This document shows, one piece after another, positions 32,153-38,798 of a DNA stretch of 38,798 bases. The position numbers were made by a program, and so were the translations under genes. Each line of letters starts with the position of its first letter. The first letter of the stretch is position 1. The stretch is from Thermoanaerobacterales bacterium UBA4877 (GTDB lineage Bacteria > Bacillota > Thermoanaerobacteria > Thermoanaerobacterales > UBA4877), in contig DHDL01000016.1 in NCBI GenBank assembly GCA_002399345.1, forward strand, positions 34,883 to 73,680, read 5' to 3'. A model generated the notes under the pieces. It was not told the DNA's origin. It saw only the letters and a program-made list of their open reading frames with translations, and made no database searches.

Positions 32153-32587
32153 ATGAGGAGAGAAAATATTCATATAGCCGTCATTGATGGACAAGGTGGA
32201 GGTCTTGGACGAGCTATTATTGCGAAGATGAGGCAGGAGAAACTGCCTGTTAATATAATGGCTCTGGGGACCAATTCCACTGCTACATTCAGTATGATTA
32301 AAGCAGGCGCCGATGCAGGTGCCACAGGCGAGAACGCCATTTGTGTGAATGTGAATAAGGCAGACCTTATCATAGGACCGATTGCCATTGTCATGGCTGA
32401 TTCTTTAATGGGTGAGCTTACGTCTCGTATGGCTGAAGCTGTCGCATCGTCTGCGGCTTTGAAGCTTTTGATACCGTCAACCCGGTGCAATGTAAAGGTT
32501 ATCGGGACTAAGGATGCAACAATGCAATATTATTTAGATGAGCTTACATATGGAATAAAAAATTATATCAAAAGTCATGAAGACTGA
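32153..32587 (+). CDS. DUF3842 family protein
   Basis: A 144-residue soluble protein of the DUF3842 family, function unknown. It opens with a Rossmann-like strand-loop-helix, IAVIDGQGGGLGRAIIAKM. It then has LGTNSTATFSMIKAGADAGATGENAICVN, DLIIGPIAIVMADSLMGELT and a C-terminal DATMQYYLDELTYGI. The Gly-rich loop suggests nucleotide or phosphate binding, but no catalytic set is recognisable. It lies 48 bp after the ECF-S gene and before nikM. Annotated start ATG 32153 has no ribosome site before it; AGGAG lies inside codons 2-3, 7 nt before an ATT codon at 32168. A strong terminator overlaps its 3' end. Confidence 0.8.
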   Translation: MRRENIHIAVIDGQGGGLGRAIIAKMRQEKLPVNIMALGTNSTATFSMIKAGADAGATGENAICVNVNKADLIIGPIAIVMADSLMGELTSRMAEAVASSAALKLLIPSTRCNVKVIGTKDATMQYYLDELTYGIKNYIKSHED

Positions 32588-32604
32588 TTCTTCATGACTT
32601 TTTT
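32570..32604 (+). terminator. Strong intrinsic terminator between DUF3842 and nikM
   Basis: A perfect 13-bp stem (32570-32582 with 32590-32602), a 7-nt loop and a run of six T. It overlaps the last codons of DUF3842 and ends only 25 bp before nikM, with no promoter in between. It must pass some transcripts or be controlled. Confidence 0.85.
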
Positions 32605-32628
32605 ATTGAGGTGAGAGGTGATTATGAC

Positions 32629-33252
32629 ATGCATATACCTGATGGTTTCCTTGATGTAAAGACTGCAGTGGCTACATATACGATATCTGCGGCTGTCATA
32701 CCCTATGCCATGGGCCAGGCCAAAAAGACAATGCGTGATAAAAATATTCCCTTTATGGCTTCTATGGCTTCCTTTGTGTTTGTGGCCCAGATGATTAATT
32801 TCCCCATAGCCGGGGGAACGTCCGGCCATCTTTTGGGAAACGTACTCCTGTCCTATCTCTTTGGACCGTGGGTCTCAACCATTATAATGAGTGTGGTTAT
32901 AACACTGCAGGCCCTTTTGTTTGGTGACGGTGGAATTACGGCCCTGGGCGCCAATATATTCAACATGGCTGTTGTCGCCAACCTGGCAGGTTATCTGATT
33001 ATGAAGCTTTTTGGCAAACTTAAGATTAGCAGGAATGTGTCTTTGTTTGCAGCCTCTTGGTTTTCAGTGATGTTGGCTGCTCTTTTTGCCTCGGCGGAGA
33101 TTGCGCTTTCCGGCCTTATAAGTTTTAGGGTCGCTGCTGTAAGCATGCTCTTCTGGCATGGTTTTATAGGCATAGGCGAAGGGGCACTTACCGCATTTAT
33201 TACCTCGGCAATATTAAAGGCCAGGCCGAAGGACAAGGGGGCCGCGCGATGA
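32629..33252 (+). CDS. Nickel/cobalt ECF transporter S-component NikM/CbiM
   Basis: A 207-residue CbiM/NikM-family membrane protein that binds Ni2+ or Co2+ for import. It begins MHIPDGFLD, in which the N-terminal Met-His forms the metal site, so ATG 32629 is secure; an upstream in-frame GTG would add residues that destroy the site. Other family segments are FPIAGGTSGHLLGN, LFGDGGITALGANIFNMA and FWHGFIGIGEGALTAF. Nickel is favoured over cobalt because larE, larB and larC follow. The partner T and ATPase proteins are not in the window. Confidence 0.93.
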   Translation: MHIPDGFLDVKTAVATYTISAAVIPYAMGQAKKTMRDKNIPFMASMASFVFVAQMINFPIAGGTSGHLLGNVLLSYLFGPWVSTIIMSVVITLQALLFGDGGITALGANIFNMAVVANLAGYLIMKLFGKLKISRNVSLFAASWFSVMLAALFASAEIALSGLISFRVAAVSMLFWHGFIGIGEGALTAFITSAILKARPKDKGAAR

Positions 33253-33512
33253 AAAAATACCTTCCTATTATAATCATGGCGGTGATTATCCTTATCATAC
33301 CGCTGTCGTCGGCACATCCAGATGGTTTGGAACGGGTTGCGGAGGACAATGGTTTTATGCATCTTGAGAAAAATGTGATTAACGCACTTTTCGGTGATTA
33401 TACAGTGCCACATATAACCGGCCCTGTGTCTTCGATTCTTTCGGGAATAATAGGGGCAGCTGCGGTTTATATTTTAGTCCGGGTTTTATTCGATTTGGGT
33501 AAAAATAAATAA
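33249..33512 (+). CDS. PDGLE-domain nickel transport accessory protein (NikN/CbiN-like)
   Basis: An 87-residue protein with two membrane helices (about 4-22 and 60-82) and the extracytoplasmic signature SSAHPDGLERVAED (20-33) that defines the PDGLE domain. It assists the M component in nickel/cobalt ECF importers. It overlaps nikM by ATGA, and larE follows after 17 bp behind AAAGGGGG. Confidence 0.9.
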   Translation: MKKYLPIIIMAVIILIIPLSSAHPDGLERVAEDNGFMHLEKNVINALFGDYTVPHITGPVSSILSGIIGAAAVYILVRVLFDLGKNK

Positions 33513-33529
33513 AAGGGGGCAGATAACAG

Positions 33530-34327
33530 ATGAATGATAAGTACACAAAACTTACGGATTATATTAAACAACTTTCCAGTGTAATCGTTGCATTTTCCGG
33601 CGGCGTGGATTCCACGCTTCTCGCCAAGGCGGCCTTTGATGCACTGGGAGATAAAGCACTCGCAGTAACGGCCGTCTCACGGTCATACCCCGAGAAGGAA
33701 AGGGAGGAGGCAGCCAGGTTTGCCTCACAGATAGGGATAAGGCATGATTTTATTGAGTCGGATGAGCTAGCAATCGAAGAATTTGTCCATAATACGCCGG
33801 ACAGATGCTACTATTGTAAGAAGGCCCTGTTTGGTAAGCTTAAGGATATGGCGGACAGGGAGGGCATAAAGTATATAATTGATGGGACGAATGCCGACGA
33901 CATCAAAGATTACCGGCCAGGCCGGAAGGCAGCTAAGGAATTTGGTATCGTAAGCCCATTTTTAGAGTTGGGATTTACAAAGCAGGACATCAGGGACGTA
34001 TCCAAGGATCTGGGCCTGCCTACATGGGATAAACCGGCCTATGCCTGCCTAGCATCCCGCTTTCCTTATGGAGAAGAGATTACCGATGAAAAGCTCAGAA
34101 AGGTTGACATGGCGGAGGATTATCTGCAGAGACTGGGCTTTAAAGGTATCCGGGTCAGGAATCATGGGAATATGGCCAGGATAGAGCTTCAGCAGGAGGA
34201 TATTCCCCGCATGCTTGATGATGATATAAGGCAAAATGTTGTAAATATGCTTAAATCCATAGGTTATTCATATGTGTCGCTGGATTTGCAGGGATACAGA
34301 AAGGGAAGTATGAACGAGGTGTTATAA
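33530..34327 (+). CDS. larE: NPN cofactor sulfur transferase LarE
   Basis: A 265-residue PP-loop ATP pyrophosphatase that adenylates and thiolates pyridinium-3,5-biscarboxylic acid mononucleotide. The PP-loop is SGGVDS (23-28). Cys173 in YACLASRFPYG matches the sulfur-donating Cys of Lactobacillus LarE. Cys93 and Cys96 (DRCYYCKK) add a CxxC pair. The three together suggest a [4Fe-4S]-binding, non-sacrificial LarE as known for some anaerobes. It overlaps larB by one nucleotide (TAATG). Confidence 0.94.
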   Translation: MNDKYTKLTDYIKQLSSVIVAFSGGVDSTLLAKAAFDALGDKALAVTAVSRSYPEKEREEAARFASQIGIRHDFIESDELAIEEFVHNTPDRCYYCKKALFGKLKDMADREGIKYIIDGTNADDIKDYRPGRKAAKEFGIVSPFLELGFTKQDIRDVSKDLGLPTWDKPAYACLASRFPYGEEITDEKLRKVDMAEDYLQRLGFKGIRVRNHGNMARIELQQEDIPRMLDDDIRQNVVNMLKSIGYSYVSLDLQGYRKGSMNEVL

Positions 34328-35067
34328 TGGATACGAAACAACTTTTGGAAATGGTTAAAGACGGAAAGATTTCAGTGGAGGATGCTTTGACGAAATTAAA
34401 CGGGTACAATGACCTGGGCTATGCCAAAATAGACTATGACAGGAAAAGACGAAAGGGATATCCCGAGGTCATCTTCTGTCAGGGCAAGACAGCAGGCCAG
34501 GCCGCAGGAATTATAAAAGATATGCGTGACCATGGGCAGGATGTTTTGGGAACAAGAGTGGATATAGAAATGTATGAAGATCTTAAAAAAGACTTTCCCG
34601 ATCTTAAATATAATGAACTTGGCAGGATAATATACTTTAAGGAAAGTTCGGCAAAATCCATAGGAAATATACTAGTTGTTTCGGGCGGTACCTCGGATAT
34701 ACCTGTTGCGGAGGAGGCGGCCTCAGTATCAGAATTTTTCGGAAATAAGACGACCAGGCTGTATGATGTAGGCGTGGCCGGTCTGCATCGGCTGCTAAGA
34801 AATGTGGATACGCTAACAAACGCCAGGGTTATAATAGCCGTAGCAGGCATGGAAGGGGCGCTGGCCAGTGTCGTAGCGGGACTGGTATCCTGCCCTGTAA
34901 TAGCGGTGCCTACCAGTGTGGGTTACGGGGCTAATTTCCACGGACTTTCTGCTCTGCTGTCCATGCTTAATTCATGTGCCAGCGGGGTGACAGTAGTAAA
35001 TATAGACAATGGTTTCGGAGCCGCATATACGGCCGGTATAATAAACAGGATAGGAGAAAAGATATGA
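34327..35067 (+). CDS. larB: P2CMN synthase LarB
   Basis: A 246-residue enzyme that carboxylates and hydrolyses nicotinic acid adenine dinucleotide to pyridinium-3,5-biscarboxylic acid mononucleotide, the first NPN step. The C-terminal half is a PurE-like fold with VVSGGTSDIPVAEEA, AVAGMEGALASVVAGLVS and VPTSVGYGANFHGLSALL. The N-terminal half has the LarB-specific DLGYAKIDYDRKRRKGYPEV. The start overlaps the larE stop, and the stop overlaps the larC ATG (ATGA). Its substrate derives from niacin, the proposed cargo of the first gene in this locus. Confidence 0.94.
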   Translation: MDTKQLLEMVKDGKISVEDALTKLNGYNDLGYAKIDYDRKRRKGYPEVIFCQGKTAGQAAGIIKDMRDHGQDVLGTRVDIEMYEDLKKDFPDLKYNELGRIIYFKESSAKSIGNILVVSGGTSDIPVAEEAASVSEFFGNKTTRLYDVGVAGLHRLLRNVDTLTNARVIIAVAGMEGALASVVAGLVSCPVIAVPTSVGYGANFHGLSALLSMLNSCASGVTVVNIDNGFGAAYTAGIINRIGEKI

Positions 35068-36233
35068 GGACTTTGTATTTTGACTGCGCCTCGGGGATAA
35101 GCGGGGACATGATCATATCCTCGCTGGTCAGTCTGACCGGTGCAAGGCACAAGTATCTTGACAGACTGAAGGAAATTGCACTTGAAGGTTATCATGCCGA
35201 GATAAAAGACGTGGTAAAAAGCAGCATAAAGGCGCTGGGTTTTAAAGTGATTTTAGATGAAGAGCAACATCAGCATAGAAACCTTAATGATATATTTAGT
35301 ATAATACGAGAAAGCAGGCTTAATAATGATGAAAAGAAGCTCTCCCGGGAGATTTTCGAAAAACTTGGCCAGGCCGAGGCTAAGGTACACGGCCAGCCCA
35401 TAAATGAAGTTCATTTTCATGAGGTCGGTGCGGTGGACTCGATCATAGATATTGTCGGAACCTCGATACTTATAAATATGATAAAACCGGATAGAATTAT
35501 ATTTTCACCGCTACCTGTCGGAGGTGGATCTGTAGATACGGCTCATGGCAGGCTGCCCGTACCTGCGCCTGCCACATCGGAGCTGCTAAAGGGTGTGCCG
35601 GTGTATGATAACGGCATACATACCGAGCTTGTGACCCCCACAGGCGCCGCCATAGTCAGTGCGCTATCGGACGGTTTTGGAGGCATGCCGGAGATGACAA
35701 TAAACGAGGTTGGGTATGGCAGTGGTGAAAAGGACCTGTCCGTACCCAATTTGCTTAGGGTATTCCTGGGCGAGGCTGAAGGTTGTGAAAAAGACAGGGT
35801 ATATCTTTTGGAAACAAACATAGACGATATGAATCCCCAGGCCATGGGGCATATAATGGACAGACTCTTTAAAGAAGGAGCTCTTGATGTATTTTTGCAG
35901 CCTGTTATAATGAAAAAATCACGGCCGGCCGATGTCTTGTCTGTAATATGTAAAACAACTGATTTAATCAAGATGCAGGACATTATATTCAAAGAAACCA
36001 CAAGCTTCGGTATAAGAAGGCAGATTATGGACAGGTCTAAGCTGGATAGGGAGATAATAAGCACTGAGACGGATTACGGGACTGTCCGTATAAAACTCGG
36101 TTATCTGGGAGGGAGATTAATAAAGGCCATGCCGGAATATGAAGATGTAAAGAAAGCGGCAGAGTTAACCTCCCTTCCATTTAATACAATATATAACGAC
36201 ATACTTTGCAAATGCAAAGACATGTTAAAGTAA
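35064..36233 (+). CDS. larC: NPN nickel insertase LarC (single reading frame)
   Basis: A 389-residue CTP-dependent cyclometallase that inserts nickel into the dithiolated pyridinium nucleotide. It has YFDCASGISGDM near the start, His-rich QHQHRNLNDI (about 72-81), NEVHFHEVGAVDSIIDI, the HGRLPVPAPAT loop and a C-terminal half with TNIDDMNPQAMGH and MKKSRPADVLSVIC. In Lactobacillus plantarum larC is split into larC1 and larC2 joined by frameshifting; here it is one frame. ATG 35064 is set by overlap with the larB stop; a longer upstream frame inside larB is a shadow. No larA follows. Confidence 0.95.
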   Translation: MRTLYFDCASGISGDMIISSLVSLTGARHKYLDRLKEIALEGYHAEIKDVVKSSIKALGFKVILDEEQHQHRNLNDIFSIIRESRLNNDEKKLSREIFEKLGQAEAKVHGQPINEVHFHEVGAVDSIIDIVGTSILINMIKPDRIIFSPLPVGGGSVDTAHGRLPVPAPATSELLKGVPVYDNGIHTELVTPTGAAIVSALSDGFGGMPEMTINEVGYGSGEKDLSVPNLLRVFLGEAEGCEKDRVYLLETNIDDMNPQAMGHIMDRLFKEGALDVFLQPVIMKKSRPADVLSVICKTTDLIKMQDIIFKETTSFGIRRQIMDRSKLDREIISTETDYGTVRIKLGYLGGRLIKAMPEYEDVKKAAELTSLPFNTIYNDILCKCKDMLK

Positions 36234-36305
36234 AAGAAAAATATTGTCCTATAATGATATATCTTGACACGTATGTTATACTAGAACTGTAAATTTAAAT
36301 GTGTT

Positions 36306-36328
36306 AAAAACCAATTTTATTGGTTTTT
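36306..36328. terminator. Terminator after larC (bidirectional)
   Basis: AAAAACCAAT and ATTGGTTTTT form a perfect 10-bp stem with a TTT loop. The A and T runs give a U-tract on either strand, so it can close larC and also stop transcription leaving the arginase-like gene. Confidence 0.75.
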
Positions 36329-36360
36329 ATAAATTTTCCATAAACTTTCCCTTTAATTAA

Positions 36361-36384
36361 GGCAGGATGAAGATCCTGCCTTTT
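36361..36384. terminator. Second hairpin between larC and the arginase-like gene
   Basis: GGCAGGAT and ATCCTGCC form a perfect 8-bp stem with a GAAG loop, followed on the plus strand by TTTTAG. On the minus strand it lies directly after the stop of the arginase-like gene, with a weaker tail. Confidence 0.65.
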
Positions 36385-36387
36385 AGT

Positions 36388-37140
36388 TTATGATACTGTC
36401 TCCAGTATTTTTATGTTGGCTGCCTCATTTCTTCTGACTGCCTCTATATCATAATCCGACATAAACATCTTGTCGTATATCTTCCATTCACCGCAGATAT
36501 CCATACCTATGAGTTTTTTGGCGGCAATGAGTATATTAAGGTAATCAATAAGCTCATTAATGTCCATTGAACCCTGGTTCCAGTTTGTAGAGGCACAGGC
36601 GCTGTTTAGCACATCTTTATCTATGCTGACATATAACGACTTTGTTTTTATTTCCTTTATAATCTCATACATTTTCTTGCTGCTTGTTTGTGTCCGGGAC
36701 AATATTATATGTATAGGTTTAGAAAAAGGATGAATGAATTTAAGGGCTTCATCATCGGGATTAACCCCTATGATAATAACGGATTTCAGCCATTTTAAGC
36801 GGAAAGATTCCCTTATCCATGAACCGCAGGATATGTATCCTTTATTCATATTCATAAGATCGGTATGATTATCGAACACTACTAATGTAAAAGGTATTTT
36901 TATATTTGCCAGTATGGCCAGGCTGAGATGATGAAAATCGCCGCTTCCTATAAGAGCGGCTGAACTATTGGTAAAAGAAAGGCATGATGATACCCTTGCC
37001 ATATGGGTGGTATCAGACATCATTCTGAGCCCATTTAAGGATCTCAGATTTATTACGTTTTTCACCCTGGACATTACATCATGTTGTATCATCAGCGCCG
37101 GGTCGAGATTTAAGGCGACAAGATCAGATATCTTATCCAT
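36388..37140 (-). CDS. Arginase/agmatinase-family protein
   Basis: A 250-residue ureohydrolase-fold protein. Mn-ligand motifs are recognisable but modified: GSGDFHHLSL in place of GGDHS, FDNHTDLM for DAHxD, and SIDKDVLNSA for SxDxDxxDP. The two Asp of the last motif are kept, but the following DPxxxPG is replaced by LNSACASTNWNQG. It is shorter than typical arginases (about 300). It belongs to a divergent clostridial branch whose substrate (arginine, agmatine, formiminoglutamate or another guanidino/amide compound) I cannot assign. The start ATG is 7 nt from GGAGG. It sits alone between larC and secA. Confidence 0.8.
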   Translation of the reverse strand: MDKISDLVALNLDPALMIQHDVMSRVKNVINLRSLNGLRMMSDTTHMARVSSCLSFTNSSAALIGSGDFHHLSLAILANIKIPFTLVVFDNHTDLMNMNKGYISCGSWIRESFRLKWLKSVIIIGVNPDDEALKFIHPFSKPIHIILSRTQTSSKKMYEIIKEIKTKSLYVSIDKDVLNSACASTNWNQGSMDINELIDYLNILIAAKKLIGMDICGEWKIYDKMFMSDYDIEAVRRNEAANIKILETVS

Positions 37141-37222
37141 ATTAATTCCTCCCCAAGCTTACATGTATATTATACATAATTTTCATATATTTTTCAATAA
37201 TACTTGTTTTATTTTCCATTGC

Positions 37223-37251
37223 TTGAAGGTTTAAAACTACTCTGATATAAT
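37223..37251 (+). promoter_or_regulatory. secA promoter
   Basis: TTGAAG (37223-37228), a 17-bp spacer, and perfect TATAAT (37246-37251), 39 bp before the GTG start. Confidence 0.7.
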
Positions 37252-37290
37252 TAATTTTTAGGGGTTATATTTCATAAAGAAGGTGAGTGC

Positions 37291-38798
37291 GTGCTTAAGT
37301 TTTTAGAAAAGATAGTGAATGGATATAACGAACGGGAAATAAAAAAACTCCGGCCTATTGTAGACAAGGTTTTGGACCTGGAGGATAAAATAAAAAGCCT
37401 TAGTGATGGGGATTTAAAGGCAAAAACAACTGAATTTAAAGAAAGAGTAGCAGGCGGAGAGTCTTTAGACGATATACTACCAGAAGCATTTGCAGTTGTA
37501 AGAGAAGCATCCGACAGAACGCTGGGAATGAAACATTTCCCGGTGCAGGTAATGGGCGGCATCGTGCTTTATCAGGGGAAGATAGCCGAGATGAAGACAG
37601 GCGAAGGAAAAACATTGGTCGCTACCTTGCCTGCCTACCTTAATGCTTTGTCCGGCGAGGGCGTTCATATTGTTACGGTGAATGACTATCTGGCAAAGCG
37701 TGACCGTGAGTGGATGGGCAAGATTTTTGAGTTTCTAGGCTTAAAAGTCGGCCTTATACAGCATGACATGGATGATGAAAAGAGAAAAGAGGCCTATGCG
37801 GCGGACATCACCTATGGCACCAATAATGAATATGGTTTTGATTACCTGAGAGACAATATGGTTATATATAAAAACCAGGCCGTACAGAGGAAGCTAAGCT
37901 ATGCCATCGTAGATGAGGTGGACAGTATCCTTATAGATGAGGCCCGTACACCACTCATAATATCGGGTATGGGAACAGAATCCACTGATAAATATTATAA
38001 AGCGGACAGGTTTATAAGGACACTTAAACCAGAAGACTATTCGATCGATGAAAAGGCCAATACGGCTACCCTTTCGGATTCAGGAGAGCATAAGGCGGAG
38101 CAGTATTTCAAGATAGATAACCTGGCCGATATTGACAATATGGAGATAGACCATCATATAATCCAGGCCTTGAGGGCACATACGCTCATGAAGAAAGACA
38201 TAGATTACATTGTCAAGGACGGAGAGGTTGTAATAGTCGACGAGTTTACCGGCAGACTTATGCTCGGCCGCAGGTACAGCGACGGTTTGCACCAGGCCAT
38301 TGAAGCCAAAGAGGGCGTCAAGATACAGAACGAAAACAAGACCCTGGCAACCATAACATTCCAGAACTATTTCAGGATGTATGACAAGCTGGCCGGCATG
38401 ACCGGTACTGCCAAGACTGAGGAGGACGAATTCCGCGAGATATACGGCCTGGACGTGGTTGTTGTACCCACGGATAGACCTATGATCAGGGATGACAGGT
38501 CTGATGTGATATATAAAACAGTAAATGCCAAGTACAATGCCATAGTAGATGAGATAGAGAAAGTCCATAAGAAGGGGCAGCCGGTGCTCGTAGGAACTAT
38601 ATCCATAGAAAAATCGGAAATCCTGAGTGGCCTGCTAAAAAAGAAGGGCATACCTCATCAGGTATTAAATGCCAAGTACCATGATAAAGAGGCCGAGATA
38701 ATAGCACAGGCCGGTAGAAAGGGTACTGTCACCATAGCCACGAACGTGGCAGGGCGTGGTACCGATATAATGCTTGGGGGGAATCCCGAGTCCATAGC
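37291..38798 (+). CDS. secA: Preprotein translocase ATPase SecA (3' end outside window)
   Basis: The first 502 codons of SecA, the ATPase that drives secretory proteins through SecYEG. It begins at GTG 37291 (AAGGTGAG upstream) with [19 protein letters not shown]. It shows Walker [12 protein letters not shown] (about 101-111), Walker [16 protein letters not shown], the preprotein-binding insertion (about 220-370), and, at the window edge, [16 protein letters not shown] of the second nucleotide-binding domain. The frame is open to the last base, so about 330 residues are missing by truncation of the window. No sign of damage. Confidence 0.97.
   Translation, partial: MLKFLEKIVNGYNEREIKKLRPIVDKVLDLEDKIKSLSDGDLKAKTTEFKERVAGGESLDDILPEAFAVVREASDRTLGMKHFPVQVMGGIVLYQGKIAEMKTGEGKTLVATLPAYLNALSGEGVHIVTVNDYLAKRDREWMGKIFEFLGLKVGLIQHDMDDEKRKEAYAADITYGTNNEYGFDYLRDNMVIYKNQAVQRKLSYAIVDEVDSILIDEARTPLIISGMGTESTDKYYKADRFIRTLKPEDYSIDEKANTATLSDSGEHKAEQYFKIDNLADIDNMEIDHHIIQALRAHTLMKKDIDYIVKDGEVVIVDEFTGRLMLGRRYSDGLHQAIEAKEGVKIQNENKTLATITFQNYFRMYDKLAGMTGTAKTEEDEFREIYGLDVVVVPTDRPMIRDDRSDVIYKTVNAKYNAIVDEIEKVHKKGQPVLVGTISIEKSEILSGLLKKKGIPHQVLNAKYHDKEAEIIAQAGRKGTVTIATNVAGRGTDIMLGGNPESI

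Noticed and set aside
34974..35063. Upstream extension of larC into larB
   Set aside because: The ATG at 35064 overlaps the larB stop and matches the family N-terminus; the extension is larB sequence in another frame.
38080..38568. Minus-strand open frame within secA
   Set aside because: It is antisense to conserved SecA sequence, with no start signal.

Overview
The window looks like chromosome from a low-G+C, strictly anaerobic Gram-positive bacterium of the class Clostridia. The evidence is AGGAGG-type ribosome sites, frequent TTG and GTG starts, sigma-A-like promoters, an energy-converting [NiFe] hydrogenase, a double-cubane-cluster protein with its activator, a two-subunit dihydropyrimidine dehydrogenase and FeoB-associated small membrane proteins. 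The genus cannot be named from sequence alone.

Layout. 1-3.3 kb: a D-aminoacylase-type amidohydrolase and a transporter behind one promoter. 3.3-6.9 kb (minus strand): a ferrous iron operon (feoA, feoA, feoB, a FeoB-associated Cys-rich protein and a membrane-anchored heavy-metal-domain protein). It diverges from a DtxR/MntR-family regulator, and three copies of one 16-bp inverted repeat lie at its promoter and in front of feoB. 6.9-10.2 kb: regulator, ZIP metal transporter, cbiB and cobD, closed by a strong terminator. 10.3-11.4 kb: a decayed, G+C-richer BNR/Asp-box gene. 11.7-22.5 kb: a 12-gene run with a six-subunit Ech hydrogenase (echABCDEF) followed by its full Hyp maturation set (hypABCDFE). 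22.5-27.6 kb: a YkvI-like membrane protein, the DCCP reductase and DCCP pair with a divergent LysR regulator, and a membrane-anchored C39-like protein. 27.8-31.0 kb: preT, preA and a DUF1097 protein. 31.1-31.5 kb: tRNA-Arg(CCT) and a broken XRE repressor. 31.5-36.3 kb: an ECF S-component resembling niacin transporters, a DUF3842 protein, NikM/NikN nickel-uptake components and larE, larB, larC. 36.4 kb to the end: an arginase-family protein (minus) and the 5' part of secA, which runs off the window.

How it fits together. Transition metals are the theme: iron uptake (Feo), a ZIP importer joined to cobamide assembly, nickel insertion for Ech (HypA/HypB), and nickel uptake for the nickel-pincer nucleotide (NPN). 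The most interesting unit is the 31.6-36.2 kb locus. It appears to join uptake of the two NPN raw materials (a niacin-like vitamin and nickel) to the three NPN synthesis enzymes. It contains no lactate racemase (LarA), carries an uncharacterised DUF3842 protein, has an inverted repeat laid over its promoter, and has a strong hairpin terminator in the middle with no evident promoter after it. The regulator beside feo appears to carry a mixed metal-ligand set, Asp as in MntR and Cys as in DtxR, and it has a well-defined candidate operator.
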